Assembly: GCA_002690925.1 (NCBI GenBank)
Contig: NZGD01000311.1
Span: 1-43,145, forward strand
Length of the DNA stretch: 43,145 nt
From: Rhodopirellula sp.
GTDB lineage: Bacteria > Planctomycetota > Planctomycetia > Pirellulales > Pirellulaceae
Direction: 5' to 3'
The position numbers were made by a program, and so were the translations under genes. Positions 35,752 to 43,145 of this stretch are shown here, piece after piece (the first letter of the stretch is position 1; each line of letters starts with the position of its first letter). Under the pieces are notes generated by a model, which saw only the letters and a list, made by a program, of their open reading frames with translations, searched no databases and had not been told where the DNA came from.

Positions 35752-36606
35752 ATGAATTTGCAAATCCCAGCCATGTCCCCAGTTCGCCTTAAGACGGTGC
35801 TTGGCATCACACTTGTTGGTAGCGTCCTGAGTGTGTTTGGCCAGATATTGGACGATGAATCAAACCCTCCCTTGCGTCGTCCTGTCGGTAGAGAAGGTGT
35901 ACCGAGGTGGGAAACTCGCAGTGATTCCCCGACGGAGCAGTTCACCTTTGTACGCCTACGTTACCGGTCCACACAAAATCATTTCCGCACACACTGGAGC
36001 GGGGATTATCCAGATGCAGATCTCAACTTCTCATATCGTCTCCAGCAACTGACTTCATTAGAGGTCTCGCCTGATGGCCTTGTTCTTGACATTACCGATG
36101 ACCAACTTTTGGACTATCCGTTTGCCTTCATGAGCTCACCTGGAAAGATGTACCTGGACACCGCCGAAGCGGCGAGCCTGCGACGTTACCTCACCAATGG
36201 TGGATTTCTGATGGTGGATGATTTCTGGGGACGCGAGTATCTCGAAAACGTAAAAACCCAACTATCCAAGGTCCTGCCGGGTGTCACCCCCGTGGACCTG
36301 CCGTTATCCCATCCGATTTTCCACCTGATTTACGACTTGCAGGAAAAGCCACAGGTTCCGAGTATCAATGCTTGGAATCAGGGCCTCAATATCGAACCAT
36401 GGCATGGCGACATGTCCGACCCAAACCCTCACTTTCTTGCCTACCATGACAAGAATGGAGAAATCCTCATTCTTTTATGCCACAACAATGACCTGGCAGA
36501 CGGGTGGGAGCGTGAAGGTGAGAACAAAGAGTACTACCAAAAGTTCTCTGTACGCTGGTCTTACCCGATAGGATTCAACATTGTGGCTTACGCGATGACC
36601 CACTAG
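35752..36606 (+). CDS. DUF4159 family protein, exported
   Basis: A 284-residue protein with an N-terminal hydrophobic leader (RLKTVLGITLVGSVLSVFGQ). The start may be the ATG at 35752 or the one at 35773. The body is a DUF4159 domain (about 60-283): FTFVRLRYRST, HWSGDYPDADLNFSYRLQQL, LTNGGFLMVDDFWG, LPLSHPIFHLIYDL, and a C-terminal IGFNIVAYAMTH. The fold is class I glutamine-amidotransferase-like, but I see no full Cys-His-Glu triad. DUF4159 proteins usually lie in planctomycete and bacteroidete clusters with MoxR ATPases and DUF58/VWA proteins; none are here, so this is a stand-alone copy. Confidence 0.85.
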   Translation: MNLQIPAMSPVRLKTVLGITLVGSVLSVFGQILDDESNPPLRRPVGREGVPRWETRSDSPTEQFTFVRLRYRSTQNHFRTHWSGDYPDADLNFSYRLQQLTSLEVSPDGLVLDITDDQLLDYPFAFMSSPGKMYLDTAEAASLRRYLTNGGFLMVDDFWGREYLENVKTQLSKVLPGVTPVDLPLSHPIFHLIYDLQEKPQVPSINAWNQGLNIEPWHGDMSDPNPHFLAYHDKNGEILILLCHNNDLADGWEREGENKEYYQKFSVRWSYPIGFNIVAYAMTH

Positions 36607-37134
36607 TCGTTGCCCCGGCTTGGCTCAAGCACGTTGCTAATGACGAACCCGTGAATGTGGTAGCCAAAACTCGACCATGCACTGTTCGACTCATCTTTCC
36701 CGCACATCGAACTGCTCTAAGCAAACATAATAATGAAAAAATCCTCACTTACCGGATCGTGAGTCGGACACAGTGCATCTCTTCCCCACTGGAGTCATCC
36801 CACTGATTGGCTACCAACGGACAGTGCCAACACAACACAGAATTTCGCGGATGCCCGATTTCACGCAGGTGTAGACGACATACAACGCGTGAAGATCCCG
36901 TACGGAACCCGGCATCGAAGCAGTTGCCACGGCACGTATTCCGGGAAAAGCACACACAGGTCGAGCAAAAACGGAGAGAAGCAGTTCCAAAGCTCCATTG
37001 CTTTCTATTGTTTGGCCTGATGCGTTTATCGGCGAGGAAAGACAGAAGGTTCGCGATCGACTAAACTGGGTCAGGCCAGTCTAAAAACAGCGGCTCAACC
37101 GTGCTTTTGCAACACAATTGAGAGGTCCAACTTG
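36607..37134. other. Intergenic upstream of the DUF1552 operon
   Basis: No supported gene. Frames on either strand in 36749-37064 are short and Arg/Cys-rich without family features. The promoter of the DUF1552 operon should lie at its right end. Confidence 0.4.
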
Positions 37135-38364
37135 ATGGAACGTCGTGAGATTCTTAAGTCAGCCGGCAGTGTGTTGTTCTTGCCCACGCTGGAGAGTTTT
37201 GGGCAGACTCGTTCCGAACCGGAACAGGCTGCGGTCAAACGACTTTTCTGTGTCAGCATGGGCTATGGTTTTTTCACGGATGTGCTACCGCAAACCGACG
37301 GCGCCGACTACACGTTCAGCGAACATATGGAGCCGTTGAGAAAGCACAGAGACCATTTCACACTCTACTCGAAAATGAAGTTTGGTGGAGACCATGTTCG
37401 CGACCACAAGTGCTTTGTTGGCAACACCACGACGAACCCGGACTCACTGGATCAGATTGTTGCGGACCACATTGGGCATTTGACCCGCGTTAGAAATGTC
37501 GTCACTTTCATCAGTCATGCCCATCATCATATCGTTGCGTCATGGCGCAACAGGCTGCCGGTCATGCCCATTCAATCCACGAGAGTCCTGTTTGAAACAC
37601 TCTTCGCCAAGACCGATAGAAAAACGCAGGAGCGACTACTGGCTCATAAGAAGAGCGTCCTGGACGGTTCGCTTGAAGAGGCAAAATCTCTGCTGACGCG
37701 GGTATCAGATCGAGATCGCCAGCGACTGGAGGAGTATTTCGCTGCGTTGCGTGAATCGGAGCAGGAACTCAACAAATCAATCGAGTGGCTCAGCAATCCA
37801 CGCCAGGATGTCGAATTCCCCGTTGCACCTCAATTCGAGAACGATTTCTTTGCAACCGACGTCGACAAGAAACGATTCCTGGAAAACCCACGTCAGATTC
37901 AACGCGGCATTGCATTCGACATGATCTACAAGGCATTCAGATTCGACATCACTCGCGTAGTCAATTTCTATATGACCGGGCTCGACAATGACCACCACAT
38001 CACGACACACAACGTGCCAAAATCCGAGGAAGCACGTACCAGCCTGACCAAGTACGACTCATCGTTCTTTTCACTGCTGTCCAACTTCTATGATAAACTC
38101 GCTGACACAAAATCAGGGACCGGCGGGACACTGATGGACGAGACAGTTACCGTTGCTACTGGGAACAACAGCGTGAGTCAAAAAATGGGACCTCATAACG
38201 GAAACGAAATCCCGGTGTTCGTCGCAGGTGGACAGTTTGCAAACCACGGCGGCCATGTCATTCGCAAAGGCGAGACAACCTGCGATATTTATTTATCGAT
38301 ACTTCAGAAATTCGGCATCCAACGAGCCCAGTTCGGCAATAGCAGGAAGATCATCCAACTTTGA
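37135..38364 (+). CDS. DUF1552 family protein
   Basis: A 409-residue protein of the DUF1552 family. ATG 37135 is about eight bases after GAGGT; the TTG just before it is unlikely. The leader MERREILKSAGSVLFLPTLE resembles a weak Tat/Sec leader. Conserved family blocks are KRLFCVSMGYGFF, the GGDHVRDHKCFVGNT block, a central coiled region (KSVLDGSLEEAKSLLTRVSD), DMIYKAFRFDITRVVNFYMT and DNDHHITTHN. DUF1552 proteins are the usual partner of DUF1592/1588/1585 cytochrome-like proteins and are remote relatives of DUF1501. It ends four bases before the next start, so the two are translated together. Confidence 0.9.
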   Translation: MERREILKSAGSVLFLPTLESFGQTRSEPEQAAVKRLFCVSMGYGFFTDVLPQTDGADYTFSEHMEPLRKHRDHFTLYSKMKFGGDHVRDHKCFVGNTTTNPDSLDQIVADHIGHLTRVRNVVTFISHAHHHIVASWRNRLPVMPIQSTRVLFETLFAKTDRKTQERLLAHKKSVLDGSLEEAKSLLTRVSDRDRQRLEEYFAALRESEQELNKSIEWLSNPRQDVEFPVAPQFENDFFATDVDKKRFLENPRQIQRGIAFDMIYKAFRFDITRVVNFYMTGLDNDHHITTHNVPKSEEARTSLTKYDSSFFSLLSNFYDKLADTKSGTGGTLMDETVTVATGNNSVSQKMGPHNGNEIPVFVAGGQFANHGGHVIRKGETTCDIYLSILQKFGIQRAQFGNSRKIIQL

Positions 38365-38368
38365 AATC

Positions 38369-40855
38369 ATGTTGAATTATATGGTCACGAAACCGGTTCC
38401 TTTACTGATACTATTGCTGTTTACCGTAGCCTCTGCATCGAATTGTAGTGCGAAGGGTCGCCAGCAATCACAGTTATTTTTCGACACCTTTTGTGTTTCA
38501 TGTCATGGAAAAGACTCGCCCAAAGCCGGTGTTCGTCTGGATCAGATTGACGTGCAACAGTGGGAAAATGCCAGCCTGCTGGAAGAAGTTTACACGGCGG
38601 TCGAGAGTGGCGAGATGCCACCAGAAGAAGCGGTAAAGCATCCAGACCCCGCCCAAGCCGAAGCACTAAAAACGGCATTAGGCCATCAACTGCAAGCACT
38701 GGCAAAAACGCAAAAGCCTGGAATGCTCAAACGTTTAAGCCGAGTCGAGTACCAGAACACCGTCAACGATGTCTTTGGCACCAGTTTTTTTCTCCTCGAC
38801 CGATTGCCACTCGACAACCTTGATGCTGGCTTTGACAACAATGCAGACAAATTGCATATATCGGTCGCTGATATGGAAACCTACTTCAGCGTTGCCAACC
38901 GGATTGCTGAGACTGTCGTCGGCGACAAACCTGCTCCACGGCAAGTGGTCTATTCCACTAAAAACACGGACATTGATTCGCTCAGCCACAAAGACAATAC
39001 CAACGGGTTTGCTCCATCCCTTGAAGGGAATTCGCAGCCTCTGGTTTTTGCGTCTCCCTCCACCCAAATAAAAATCAATCCATCAATCAGCACAAGTGGC
39101 CTCTATAAGATTGTTCCACAAGGTTTCTACATCACTGGGCAGCTTGTTCCCGGTAGCCGCACTGAGGAAAGGTTGCCTGCGGTCAAAGACGTTTCATACA
39201 GCGACCTCGACGATGCGGCATCAACGGGTCATTCGATGAGCTACTTCCTTCGAAAGAATGCTGGAGTAGGTCAAAGCATTGTTACGGTGATTGGTAAGAA
39301 TGCTGCCTGGCAGGAATTCGATCCCCGTGATGGGTTTACAACGCAGCTTTCGTCGGACGACACAATCGTACTGAGATGTAATTCGGTCACCGCGAGCGGG
39401 CACCAGCAAATGTTCTGCATTGAGAAAGCGACCATCACGGGGCCAGTGTACGAGTCGTGGCCACCCACGACGCCGTTCTATACAACGTATTGCAAGGATG
39501 TTGATGCTGGAACTGGCTATGAAGCATGCCAGGCCATCCTCAAGCAGCTTGCTCAAAAACTGTTTCGCCGCCCCATTTCTGACGTCGAGATACAGCAAGT
39601 CAGCACACATGCAAAAAACGAGTTCGCCCAAGGCCATAGCATTTACGCGGGGCTGCAAGCAGGCATTCGCGGGATGCTATGCTCCCCGAATTTTTTATTT
39701 AAACAGGAGGGTGCGTCAGAACCCCTGCATCAATACGCGATTGCCGCACGCATGTCGTACTTTCTCTGGAACTCATTGCCTGATGAGACGCTTTTTGAAT
39801 TGGCCAGACAGGGAAAGCTCAACGACCCTGACGTTCGACGCGAGCAGGCGTTCCGAATGTTGCAGGACCCAAAAGCTGAACGCTTTGCAGCAAACTATGT
39901 TTCCCAATGGCTTGATACCGAAAAGCTTGAGATCATCGAACCAGACGTAAACATCTTCAGTGTTGATGAATTTGATCTGGTCCGGGACCAGATCAAAGAA
40001 GAACCGATAGAATTTTTCAAGGAAATCTTATCAAGCAATCTGAGCCTCCTGAACTTCATCGACTCTGATTTTGTCATGATCACGCCGGAGCTCAACTACA
40101 TTTATCAGCTCGAAGGACACCCGATAGCTAAACCGAGCAAGAGACCCGGGGCAACTAAAATTTCACCGACCGATTACAGGCCCAAAGAGATCACGTCTAA
40201 ATTTACCAAGCTAATGCTGGGTAAGAACGAACGATATCGTGGAGGCCTTCTTTCGCAAGCCGGTTTCATGCTAATGACAACGAACAACGGCGAATACACC
40301 AATCCATTTTACCGTGGAGCCTGGGTACTGAGCAGTTTCTACGGCGATCATCTGGAGACACCGGCAGGCTTGGAAATCGCTGCACTTAGCCCACCAACAG
40401 TAGCAGAAACAATCAAACAAACAATCGATGCTCATCGAGAGGTTGCCACCTGCAATCGCTGCCACAGCAAAATGGACCCCCTTGGAATCGCCTTGGAAAA
40501 CTTCGATGTCATTGGGCGTTGGCGGGACCAGTACTCTGACGCGAGCAATTACGTCGCCACGAAAGAGAACAACGGCAATGGATCAGAACGTTTTCCCGTT
40601 GATACCAGAACTGTCCACAAGGACGGCCGAGCCTTTGAGGGTCCCCAAGGTCTGAAGACCATTCTGCTCGAAGACCAAGAGAAGTTTTTTCACGTTTTTC
40701 TGGAGAACATGCTGTCCTATGCAATGGCACGCCAGCTGACTTTTCGAGATCGCGAAACTGTAAACTTGCTCTACAAGCAGTCGGCTGATAGCGACTTTCG
40801 TTTGCGCGACATTCTCTTGGCGATCGTATCTTCAGACTTTTTCACCAAACCATAA
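38369..40855 (+). CDS. Planctomycete cytochrome-like protein (DUF1587/1592/1588/1585)
   Basis: A protein of 828 residues (from ATG 38369; a second ATG at 38381 is possible). The leader is KPVPLLILLLFTVASASNCS. A c-type cytochrome motif CVSCHGK lies near residue 42 (PSCyt1). DUF1587 follows at about 115-180 (RLSRVEYQNTVNDVFGTSFF). The PSD5/DUF1592 region covers about 430-560 (ARMSYFLWNSLPDETLFELA). DUF1588 has a second CxxCH with CNRCHSKMDPLGIALENFD near 690. DUF1585 is at the C-terminus (MLSYAMARQLTFRDRETVNL). The protein is probably exported and heme-binding; its electron donor or acceptor is unknown. It is coupled to the DUF1552 gene upstream. Confidence 0.92.
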   Translation: MLNYMVTKPVPLLILLLFTVASASNCSAKGRQQSQLFFDTFCVSCHGKDSPKAGVRLDQIDVQQWENASLLEEVYTAVESGEMPPEEAVKHPDPAQAEALKTALGHQLQALAKTQKPGMLKRLSRVEYQNTVNDVFGTSFFLLDRLPLDNLDAGFDNNADKLHISVADMETYFSVANRIAETVVGDKPAPRQVVYSTKNTDIDSLSHKDNTNGFAPSLEGNSQPLVFASPSTQIKINPSISTSGLYKIVPQGFYITGQLVPGSRTEERLPAVKDVSYSDLDDAASTGHSMSYFLRKNAGVGQSIVTVIGKNAAWQEFDPRDGFTTQLSSDDTIVLRCNSVTASGHQQMFCIEKATITGPVYESWPPTTPFYTTYCKDVDAGTGYEACQAILKQLAQKLFRRPISDVEIQQVSTHAKNEFAQGHSIYAGLQAGIRGMLCSPNFLFKQEGASEPLHQYAIAARMSYFLWNSLPDETLFELARQGKLNDPDVRREQAFRMLQDPKAERFAANYVSQWLDTEKLEIIEPDVNIFSVDEFDLVRDQIKEEPIEFFKEILSSNLSLLNFIDSDFVMITPELNYIYQLEGHPIAKPSKRPGATKISPTDYRPKEITSKFTKLMLGKNERYRGGLLSQAGFMLMTTNNGEYTNPFYRGAWVLSSFYGDHLETPAGLEIAALSPPTVAETIKQTIDAHREVATCNRCHSKMDPLGIALENFDVIGRWRDQYSDASNYVATKENNGNGSERFPVDTRTVHKDGRAFEGPQGLKTILLEDQEKFFHVFLENMLSYAMARQLTFRDRETVNLLYKQSADSDFRLRDILLAIVSSDFFTKP

Positions 40856-40992
40856 GTCTCAATGAACGAAGAGTATCAGGGAAGATTTTCAAGACAACGA
40901 AAATTTTCAAAGCAACGAAGACCACTTCGACTGCCAAGCAGGTCCCTGACACCTTTTCTTTTTCTTTACAGAAGATACGCAACCAGAAACTC

Positions 40993-41021
40993 CGACCACG
41001 GCAACTTCAACGCCGCGGTCG
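40993..41021. terminator. Possible terminator hairpin between convergent genes
   Basis: CGACCACGGC - AACTTCAAC - GCCGCGGTCG forms a GC-rich 10-bp stem with one mismatch and a 9-base loop. It lies 138 bp after the cytochrome-like gene (plus) and 71 bp before the end of the minus-strand gene. No strong T-run follows on either strand, so it may be only a stabilising or rho-linked hairpin. Confidence 0.4.
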
Positions 41022-41091
41022 TGGGTGAAAAATGAACCATCCAAGGCTCCTGGTAAGAGATCCTTTCAGGGGAGCGCACCTGCTCTTTACT

Positions 41092-41487
41092 TCATTGTCG
41101 CGGCAATGAACTCATATTGGCGCCAAACAGCCCAACTTTAATACCTTTGGCTCGCAAAACGGAGGTTGCCTTGCCGTTGATGATCAACAGAACAATTAGA
41201 CCAGCGCATGGCACAATCGCCAGAATTCCCATCAGGATAGCCAATCCCGTGCTGTAGACCTGGGTCGCAAGCATTACGGTGTAAACCAGGCTACCGATCG
41301 CAGTTCCCACCAGTAGTAGAGAAACGAAAATCAAAAGACCGCCCGGCAGAAAGAACGGTAGGCCATAGCCCAGTAAATTGAACAAGATACAAAAGATAAT
41401 TCCCTTCTGTTATCGCGCAACATTTACCAGATTCATGCTTGTTCCTGATACTGCTTCGCTTGTAGGTTGGTAGGGGTTATTACTCAT
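41092..41487 (-). pseudogene. NPYQP-type two/three-helix membrane protein, interrupted by TAA
   Basis: From ATG 41487 the frame reads MSNNPYQPTSEAVSGTSMNL, then VNVAR and a TAA (41412-41410). It continues in the same phase with QKGIIFCILFNLLGYGLPFF and on for about 105 residues to 41092. Both halves belong together: NPYQP is the usual opening and RQKGIIF.. follows a basic residue in the family. Later segments (FVSLLLVGTAIGSLVYTVML; LAILMGILAIVPCAGLIVLL) are membrane helices, and the tail VLRAKGIKVGLFGA is a conserved end in planctomycete proteins. The TAA needs only one base change from a Gln, Lys or Glu codon. It may be a nonsense mutation or a sequencing error; a downstream TTG at 41385 could restart translation. 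Confidence 0.7.
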
Positions 41488-41577
41488 CGAGTGATCCTTG
41501 TACTTAAATTGGGAAGGTGCACGGCGAGAGGACTGAGTGGTCCTACTTGCGGCAACTAGGCCGCATCACAGATCGAA

Positions 41578-41964
41578 TCAAGAGTATATAAGCAGATGAT
41601 GCCCCCAAGTGAACTCGCTGCAGTTTACAAGACGTTTTTTTGCTCTCTTTGAGAGTACTGGCCTGTATAGAACAGCGGGACAGTCGCTATCCATCCTCTT
41701 CCAGCCATTTTCATTTACGATTGGATTCGAAGCCACACACTCTAGTTTTTGATCTTCACTGAGTGCGATGACCGCCACAGTGACGAGTCTAAACAGGGAA
41801 GTTTCGCTTGGACATGGAGCGTCACCGGGAGCTTGTGGAAAGGTCGCTCGGTAAATCTGGTCAACAATATTATTCGCAACGAGTTGCAAAGCCGTGAAAT
41901 TTTCACTACCAACGAATCCTGATAGTTGTCTGAATACTGGCGACTCAACAACAACCAACGCCAT
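41578..41964 (-). CDS. Hypothetical protein, 128 residues
   Basis: A minus-strand frame with a protein-like body: SENFTALQLVANNIVDQIYR, FRLVTVAVIALSEDQKLECV. It has no signal peptide or clear helix and contains three cysteines. It starts at ATG 41964. A GGGAGG lies about 16 bases upstream, too far for a good ribosome site. No family recognised. The frame may be chance, though composition favours coding for about 100 residues. Confidence 0.35.
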   Translation of the reverse strand: MALVVVESPVFRQLSGFVGSENFTALQLVANNIVDQIYRATFPQAPGDAPCPSETSLFRLVTVAVIALSEDQKLECVASNPIVNENGWKRMDSDCPAVLYRPVLSKRAKKRLVNCSEFTWGHHLLIYS

Positions 41965-42138
41965 ACCACATTCGATAACGCCTCCCTAGCCGCTTACGCG
42001 GCTGTGGAATGCTGCTGAAAAATTCTCGAAACCGACATCAAGTCCCTGGTCCCAGATCAAAGCCATAAGGAAACCAACTCAATAGCCAATTTTGTCCGCA
42101 ATGCTTTGCCTCTTTATCTTCTTTCAAGGCTCTTTTTT

Positions 42139-42528
42139 TTAAACCGAACGCTTACCTCGTTTTCGAAATACCCTGATTCGCCAATATGTCCAACACAGGA
42201 AAATCGCATTCGCAATACAGATGATCAAGCCAACTTTTTGATACATTTCGCTGGCACCCACCAACATCAGAACCCCACCAAAACTTACCACCGCCCAATA
42301 ACTGGTTCCCAAGAGGGACAACACCACTGCGATATGCGTCATCAGCGGTATTCGCGGAGAAACGGGACGGAGATACTGCTCAATGCAGAGAACAAGCGCG
42401 TAGGGTGAACAGGATCCATAGGTCACCAGCCCAATGATGGCTGGGACAATCGGCTTGGGCAACTTTGGTGGAACCTCGGCCTTGGCGGGATGTGTATTCA
42501 CCGTGGTTGGTGCGTAGGGGTTTTCCAT
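42139..42528 (-). CDS. ENPYAP-type membrane protein, about four helices
   Basis: From ATG 42528 the protein (129 residues) opens MENPYAPTTVNTHPAKAEVP, a cytosolic Pro-rich N-tail. It then has membrane segments (IVPAIIGLVTYGSCSPYALV; MTHIAVVLSLLGTSYWAVVS; FGGVLMLVGASEMYQKVGLI; ICIANAIFLCWTYWRIRVF). It ends RKRGKRSV. The frame is open upstream but the NPYAP start is preferred because related proteins open the same way. No function known. It lies near another NPYxP-type gene (41487), on the same strand. Confidence 0.7.
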   Translation of the reverse strand: MENPYAPTTVNTHPAKAEVPPKLPKPIVPAIIGLVTYGSCSPYALVLCIEQYLRPVSPRIPLMTHIAVVLSLLGTSYWAVVSFGGVLMLVGASEMYQKVGLIICIANAIFLCWTYWRIRVFRKRGKRSV

Positions 42529-43145
42529 AATAGTGTGACGATTTTCTGCTCTGTCAAGAAAGGGAACTGAACCTTTAACTTGCAATCAAATTAGAACACA
42601 GGTTGACTAAATACTGAAAAGGAAAAATTTCCATACCGATCAACGTGTTAATCGTAGCAGAGACCCACACAAGCAAGGATGCACCGAATGTTCAGAATAC
42701 CGAAGTTGCTATTGTGATTATCCTGCCTGATGCGAACGCGATTTCAAGCGGGTCATCTGGACTCATTCCCTGCCATGCAACTGTTCGCGACTCTCCTTCA
42801 CGGACGTCAGCCACTAACCCAAATGCTCAAATGGGTGAACATTCAGTGTCGAATCACTTGAGCTTCCATGCACCGCGTCTTTTGTCCCTGCGATTATCGC
42901 CCCAAGAACCAACACTTCCGAGCAGCATTACAGAAGACCAGGCCACTGATTCCTCAGCGAGGCACTCATGAACAAACTCGAGAAGCGACAAACTTCCAAG
43001 ACGCCCAAACCCAGGTACTTACTAAACAGTGCAGTGGGTAGCAAGTGGATGAGACACGATATCACCCGTGCGGCAAATTTTTTACTCAACTGCGCAAGGG
43101 ACTCATTACCATCGGGATGTTTGCCCCCACGGGAACTCCACGCAA
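42529..43145. other. Right edge, no secure gene
   Basis: A plus-strand frame at 42645-42971 (108 residues, Ser/Pro/Thr-rich) and one from ATG 42968 open to the window end (MNKLEKRQTSKTPKPRYLLN...) are both possible but have no family features. The second may be the start of a gene that continues beyond the window. Confidence 0.3.

Noticed and set aside
1..43145. CRISPR array, prophage or defence island
   Set aside because: No spaced direct repeats of CRISPR size, no phage structural genes and no defence proteins were recognised; the 17-bp array has no spacers of CRISPR length.

Overview
The window reads as chromosomal DNA of a marine-type planctomycete. The evidence is the protein repertoire: DUF1549/DUF1553 (PSCyt/PSD) cytochrome-like proteins with DUF1501 and DUF1552 partners, two formylglycine sulfatases, PEP-CTERM surface proteins, an FG-GAP/UnbV lipoprotein, a DUF4159 protein, small membrane proteins that open with an NPYxxP-type motif, and a decayed ECF sigma factor of planctomycete type. 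Intergenic gaps are long, no rRNA or tRNA gene was recognised, and no phage, CRISPR or complete conjugative module is visible.

Layout. 1-3.8 kb: a minus-strand pair (TAATG-coupled NAD-dependent dehydrogenase and Na+/solute symporter) lies between two same-orientation relics of one IS3-family element. 4.2-7.7 kb: two tandem secreted sulfatases. 8.2-9.4 kb: a membrane-anchored MsrB-MsrA fusion. 10.3-12.0 kb: small genes and fragments, including a broken two-helix membrane protein, a 38-residue zinc ribbon and a perfect-palindrome bidirectional terminator. 12.2-15.6 kb: a secreted Cys-rich protein with an internal 60-bp duplication, a sigma-factor pseudogene, a DUF2200 protein and an NPYASP membrane protein. 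15.9-24.1 kb: a plus-strand cluster of DUF1549/1553 protein, DUF1501 protein, pre-peptidase C-terminal (PPC) protein and gamma-glutamyltransferase, ending in a cluster of IS-end scars.

24.7-27.6 kb: a PEP-CTERM protein and a beta-helix glycosidase, both minus strand, separated by an intergenic array of five 17-bp GTG(C/T)AC repeats. 29.0-32.2 kb: a 1051-residue TPR/FG-GAP/UnbV lipoprotein. 33.8-36.6 kb: a second PEP-CTERM protein and a DUF4159 protein. 37.1-40.9 kb: a tightly coupled DUF1552-DUF1592/1588/1585 pair, the alternative planctomycete cytochrome-like pairing. 41.1-42.5 kb: small membrane proteins, one interrupted by an in-frame stop.

The common theme is envelope and extracellular biology: desulfation and cleavage of sulfated or neutral polysaccharide (sulfatases, beta-helix hydrolase), putative c-type-heme-bearing surface complexes, sorted surface proteins and envelope repair (MsrBA). 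I did not find a clear-cut new defence or mobile system. The least explained items are the 17-bp repeat array, the NPYxxP N-terminal motif shared by otherwise unrelated membrane proteins, and the Cys-rich repeat protein.
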